Shown in pieces: positions 61,343 through 64,000 of a stretch of 64,000 nucleotides of DNA. The translations under genes and the position numbers were made by a program. Positions within the stretch are counted from its first letter, which is position 1. Each line of letters begins with the position of its first letter. The DNA comes from Polaromonas sp. AET17H-212 (GTDB lineage Bacteria > Pseudomonadota > Gammaproteobacteria > Burkholderiales > Burkholderiaceae_C): assembly GCF_002379085.1 (NCBI RefSeq), contig NZ_NBZW01000015.1, positions 1 through 64,000 of the forward strand, given 5' to 3'. Under the pieces are notes generated by a model. The model was not told where the DNA came from. It did no database searches and saw nothing but the letters and a program-made list of their open reading frames with translations.

Positions 61343-63088
61343 TCAGGCCTTGACCTTGACATAACGGCCCGGCGCCGGTTCGATGGCCTTGTACTTGCGG
61401 CTGCCATAAGTTTGGGGTGCGGCGATCTGCTTGCCGGCGTGGCCCTTGAGCCAGTCCGACCAGTCGGTCCACCAGCTGCCGGGGTGTTCCGTCGCACCCT
61501 GGAGCCAGTCGGCCTGGCGGACCGGAAATTTGCCTTGCGGCAGCTTGTCGTTGGTCCAGTAGCTGCGTTTCTTCTTGGCGGGCGGGTTGATCACGCCGGC
61601 GATGTGGCCCGAGGCCCCCATGACAAAACGTTTCTTGCCCGGCAGCACCTGCGTCGAGGCATAGGCCCCGCCGATGGGCACGATGTGGTCTTCGCGCGAG
61701 CCGTAGATGTAGACCGGCATGTCCAGCTTGCTGAGGTCAACCTTCTGGCCACAGACGGTGAGCTTGCCTGGTTTGGCCAGGTTGTTCTCGAAGTAGGTAT
61801 TGCGCAAATACCAGGCGTAAAACGGGCCCGGCAGGTTGGTCGAGTCGCTGTTCCAGTAGAGCAGGTCAAACGGCGGCGGCGTTTCGCCCTTGAGGTAGTT
61901 GCCGACCACGTAGTTCCACACCAGGTCATTCGGGCGCAGGAAGCTGAAGGTCGAGGCCAGGTCCTGGCCCTTGAGCAGCCCGCCCTTGCCCATCTGCATC
62001 TCGCGGTACTTGACCGACTGCTCGTCGATGAAGATGTCGAGGATGCCGGTGTCGCTGAAGTCCAGCAGCGAGGTCAGCAAGGTGGCGCTGGCCACCGGCT
62101 TTTCGCCACGCGCAGCGAGCACCGCCAGCGCCGTGCCCAGGATCGTGCCGCCGACACAAAAACCCAGCGCATTGATGGTTTTGGCGCCGGTGATGTCCTG
62201 CACCACCTCGATCGCCTGGATGGCCGCGTTCTCGATGTAGTCGTCCCAGGTTTTGTCGGCCATGGACTCGTCGGGGTTGCGCCAGCTGACAACAAAGGTC
62301 CGGTGGCCCTGGGCCACGGCATAACGGATCAGCGAGTTCTCGGGCTGCAGGTCCAGGATGTAGAACTTGTTGATGCAGGGCGGCACCAGCAGGAAGGGCC
62401 GCTCGTGCACCGTGGCGGTCAGCGGCTTGTACTCGAGCAGCTGGAAAAATTCGTTCTCGAACACCACCGCACCCTCGGTGGTGGCGACGTTTTTGCCGAC
62501 CTCGAACACACGCTCGTCGGTCATGGACACATGGCCCTGCTGCATGTCGCTGAGCAGGTTCTGCAGTCCCTGGGCGATGCTGGCGCCCTGGGTGTCGATG
62601 GCCTTTTTCTGCGCATCGGCATTGAGTGCCAGAAAGTTGCTGGGGGCCGATGCCGCCATCGCCTGCTCGACCGCAAAACGCACACGGGCCCTGGTTTTTT
62701 CGTCGCCCTCCACCGCGTCGGCCAGCCCCATCAGGGTGCGGGCGTTGAGCAGGTAGGCGGACGCAGAAAACCGGGCCACGGGGTTGCTGCGCCAGGCTTC
62801 AGCAGCGAAGCGCCGGTCGGCCAGCGTGCCGGCATCGGTGCCCGATTGCAGGCCGCTGTTCCACAGGGCGCTGATCTCGTTGAGGTAGGTCTGCTGCAGT
62901 TCCTGCAATTTGGCCGGATCGAGCTGCAAGGGCGGCGGCGCCGGCATGTCCGTCAGGCCCAGGGGAACAAAGCCGGGCGCAGTCCCCAAGCCGGCGCCGG
63001 CCATGGCGCCCATGACCTGCTGCAGTCCCTGGGCAAAGGTTTCTTGCATCTGCCGGGCTGCTTGCGCGAGGTTTGCGTCAGAATTCAT
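61343..63088 (-). CDS. phaC: Class I polyhydroxyalkanoate synthase
   Basis: A 581-residue PHA synthase that polymerises D-3-hydroxyacyl-CoA. The lipase-like box GFCVGG holds the catalytic Cys311; the aspartate and histidine of the triad fit DHIVPIGGAYAS and GASGHIAGVINPP. The class I N-terminal domain precedes it. The start MNSDANLAQAA at 63088 is chosen; the frame stays open upstream. It is the first gene of phaCAB and diverges from a small membrane protein gene. Confidence 0.96.
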   Translation of the reverse strand: MNSDANLAQAARQMQETFAQGLQQVMGAMAGAGLGTAPGFVPLGLTDMPAPPPLQLDPAKLQELQQTYLNEISALWNSGLQSGTDAGTLADRRFAAEAWRSNPVARFSASAYLLNARTLMGLADAVEGDEKTRARVRFAVEQAMAASAPSNFLALNADAQKKAIDTQGASIAQGLQNLLSDMQQGHVSMTDERVFEVGKNVATTEGAVVFENEFFQLLEYKPLTATVHERPFLLVPPCINKFYILDLQPENSLIRYAVAQGHRTFVVSWRNPDESMADKTWDDYIENAAIQAIEVVQDITGAKTINALGFCVGGTILGTALAVLAARGEKPVASATLLTSLLDFSDTGILDIFIDEQSVKYREMQMGKGGLLKGQDLASTFSFLRPNDLVWNYVVGNYLKGETPPPFDLLYWNSDSTNLPGPFYAWYLRNTYFENNLAKPGKLTVCGQKVDLSKLDMPVYIYGSREDHIVPIGGAYASTQVLPGKKRFVMGASGHIAGVINPPAKKKRSYWTNDKLPQGKFPVRQADWLQGATEHPGSWWTDWSDWLKGHAGKQIAAPQTYGSRKYKAIEPAPGRYVKVKA

Positions 63089-63213
63089 GCTTGTCTCACC
63101 GATCTGCCGACCGGCTCTTGTTGTGCGCTCTTTACCGAGCTGTTGGGCCCACAGCGGGTCGTCTCTAGTATCGTGGAAAACCTTTCCCTGCTCATCACGC
63201 GCCACAAAGTTTT

Positions 63214-63537
63214 ATGTATTTAATCGTCATCGCCTGGATCTACGTGGTGCTCATGATGAGCGTCGCCGAAGCCACCCATTCCACCGGCACGCTGCTGGGC
63301 GCCCTCGTCACCTTTGTACTCTACGGTGTGGGGCCAGTGGCATTGGTGGTTTACCTGATGCGAGCACCGGCCAGGCGCAAGGCCATCAAGGCGCGCGAAG
63401 CGGCAGAAGCCGGTGCGATGGCACCCGACTCGTCCGCAACGGACTCAGTCACGCCAGATGCAGGCAGCCATGCGTCCGGTGGTGTGAAACCCGTTGCCGC
63501 CGGGGCCGGCATCGCGCCGGTGCGAAAAGAACCTTGA
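63214..63537 (+). CDS. Small membrane protein of unknown function
   Basis: A 107-residue protein with two hydrophobic helices (about residues 2-18 and 27-48) and then a basic and Ala/Ser/Gly-rich tail. I do not recognise a named family. The last 93 bases overlap the end of the convergent pgeF gene on the other strand, so part of its tail is antisense to pgeF. Confidence 0.65.
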   Translation: MYLIVIAWIYVVLMMSVAEATHSTGTLLGALVTFVLYGVGPVALVVYLMRAPARRKAIKAREAAEAGAMAPDSSATDSVTPDAGSHASGGVKPVAAGAGIAPVRKEP

Positions 63538-64000
63538 GCTGTTGCCCACCGTGCACCAGGGGGGGGTGCCGTCATTGCCGTCAACCTGCGTGACGCCCAG
63601 GGCCTGCAGCCGCAGGCGGGCCAGACCGGCCAGATCGGCGAGGTACTTGCCGGATGCCAGTGCCGTGAAGCAAGCGGCGGCCAGCGGATCACCTTCGACA
63701 AACGCCGCCCTCACCTCCGCACCCACCTCGAACGCGGTCGGGCCAATGCAGGGGCCTAGCCACGCTATCGTATTTATAGCGACCTGCGCTGGATCCATAA
63801 GGGCCAGGGCACTAAAAGACTCGTAAACCGACTCCAGGATACCGCGCCCCTGCGTGCCCGCCAGCCCGCGCCAGCCGGCGTGGGCGGCGGCCACCACCGT
63901 CCCGTCCCGCGTGCTCAGCAACACCGGCAGGCAGTCGGCCACCATGATGGTGCATGCCACGCCGGGCTGCGTGGTGACGGCGGCGTCGGCCGGCTGGCCC
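63445..64000 (-). CDS. pgeF: Peptidoglycan editing factor PgeF (YfiH/laccase-domain), partial
   Basis: The C-terminal 184 or so residues of a multicopper-oxidase-like YfiH protein; the N-terminus lies beyond the window. Seen: VACTIMVADCLPVLL, AAAHAGWRGLAGT and WLGPCIGPTAFEVG with the zinc-binding Cys and His residues, and FFSHRRD near the end. PgeF clears wrongly made peptidoglycan precursors. Two oddities: about 18 residues between ESVYESF and AWLGPCIG are encoded by a family A repeat, and an extra Gly-rich stretch lies before the final TGRMAACIWRD. Confidence 0.9.
   Translation of the reverse strand, partial: GQPADAAVTTQPGVACTIMVADCLPVLLSTRDGTVVAAAHAGWRGLAGTQGRGILESVYESFSALALMDPAQVAINTIAWLGPCIGPTAFEVGAEVRAAFVEGDPLAAACFTALASGKYLADLAGLARLRLQALGVTQVDGNDGTPPWCTVGNSSRFFSHRRDAGPGGNGFHTTGRMAACIWRD
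63764..63811 (-). repeat. Interspersed repeat family A copy inside pgeF
   Basis: GCTATCGTATTTATAGCGAC ... CCATAAGGGCCAGGGC on the + strand, a clear reverse-orientation copy. It is read in frame as ALALMDPAQVAINTIA, inserted just before the conserved WLGPCIGP motif. Confidence 0.75.

Overview
This window is a piece of a high-GC betaproteobacterial chromosome, most likely from the family Comamonadaceae (Polaromonas, Rhodoferax or Variovorax relatives). That placement is inferred from gene content, protein style and three families of short interspersed repeats that I recall from such genomes; no database was searched. Coding density is high, no gap between genes exceeds 300 bases, and I see no tRNA, rRNA, CRISPR array, transposase or prophage.

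Layout. 1-7.7 kb: a ModA-like binding protein, an aldehyde dehydrogenase, an amidase and a solitary MmeI-type restriction-modification enzyme. 7.7-18.5 kb: a complete five-step histidine utilisation locus. hutC-hutD-hutI-hutG-hutF run leftward; hutU-hutH and a NitT/TauT-type ABC transporter run rightward. A palindromic operator sits inside the hutU promoter. 18.6-28.1 kb: a leftward CO dehydrogenase cluster, coxM-S-L-G-D-E, then a MocA-like cytidylyltransferase and a 2OG-Fe(II) oxygenase. CoxL carries the form I active-site loop AYRCSFR. Just upstream is a PAS-LytTR regulator with the heme-ligand pattern of RcoM, and in front of coxM are three direct repeats at exact 20-bp spacing. 28.4-43.2 kb: an orphan membrane protein, a GST, a P-type ATPase, a YebC-family regulator, a DUF3297 protein, a PAS-LuxR regulator, an acyl-CoA ligase/3-hydroxybutyrate dehydrogenase pair, a histone-deacetylase-like operon and clpB. 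43.3-47.1 kb: a flavin monooxygenase, a Bug-type binding protein and a MarR regulator. 47.1-49.7 kb: the molybdenum cofactor operon mobB-moeA-moaD-moaE. 49.7-53.9 kb: the threonine operon alaA-hom-thrC. 54-59 kb: an Mth938-like protein, bcp, phoH, an RNase H-like protein and a Kef-type antiporter. 59.2-63.1 kb: phaC-phaA-phaB for polyhydroxybutyrate. The window ends inside pgeF.

How it fits together. The organism appears to be a versatile heterotroph. It can degrade histidine to glutamate and formate, probably oxidises CO as supplementary energy, makes the molybdopterin needed by that enzyme, and stores carbon as PHB, with a 3-hydroxybutyrate dehydrogenase nearby for remobilisation.

The most interesting signals are the RcoM/cox regulatory unit with its triple repeat, a 2OG-Fe(II) oxygenase translationally coupled to the end of the cox operon, and short repeats that have entered genes (MmeI-type enzyme, P-type ATPase, thrC, pgeF, probably moeA) without breaking their frames.
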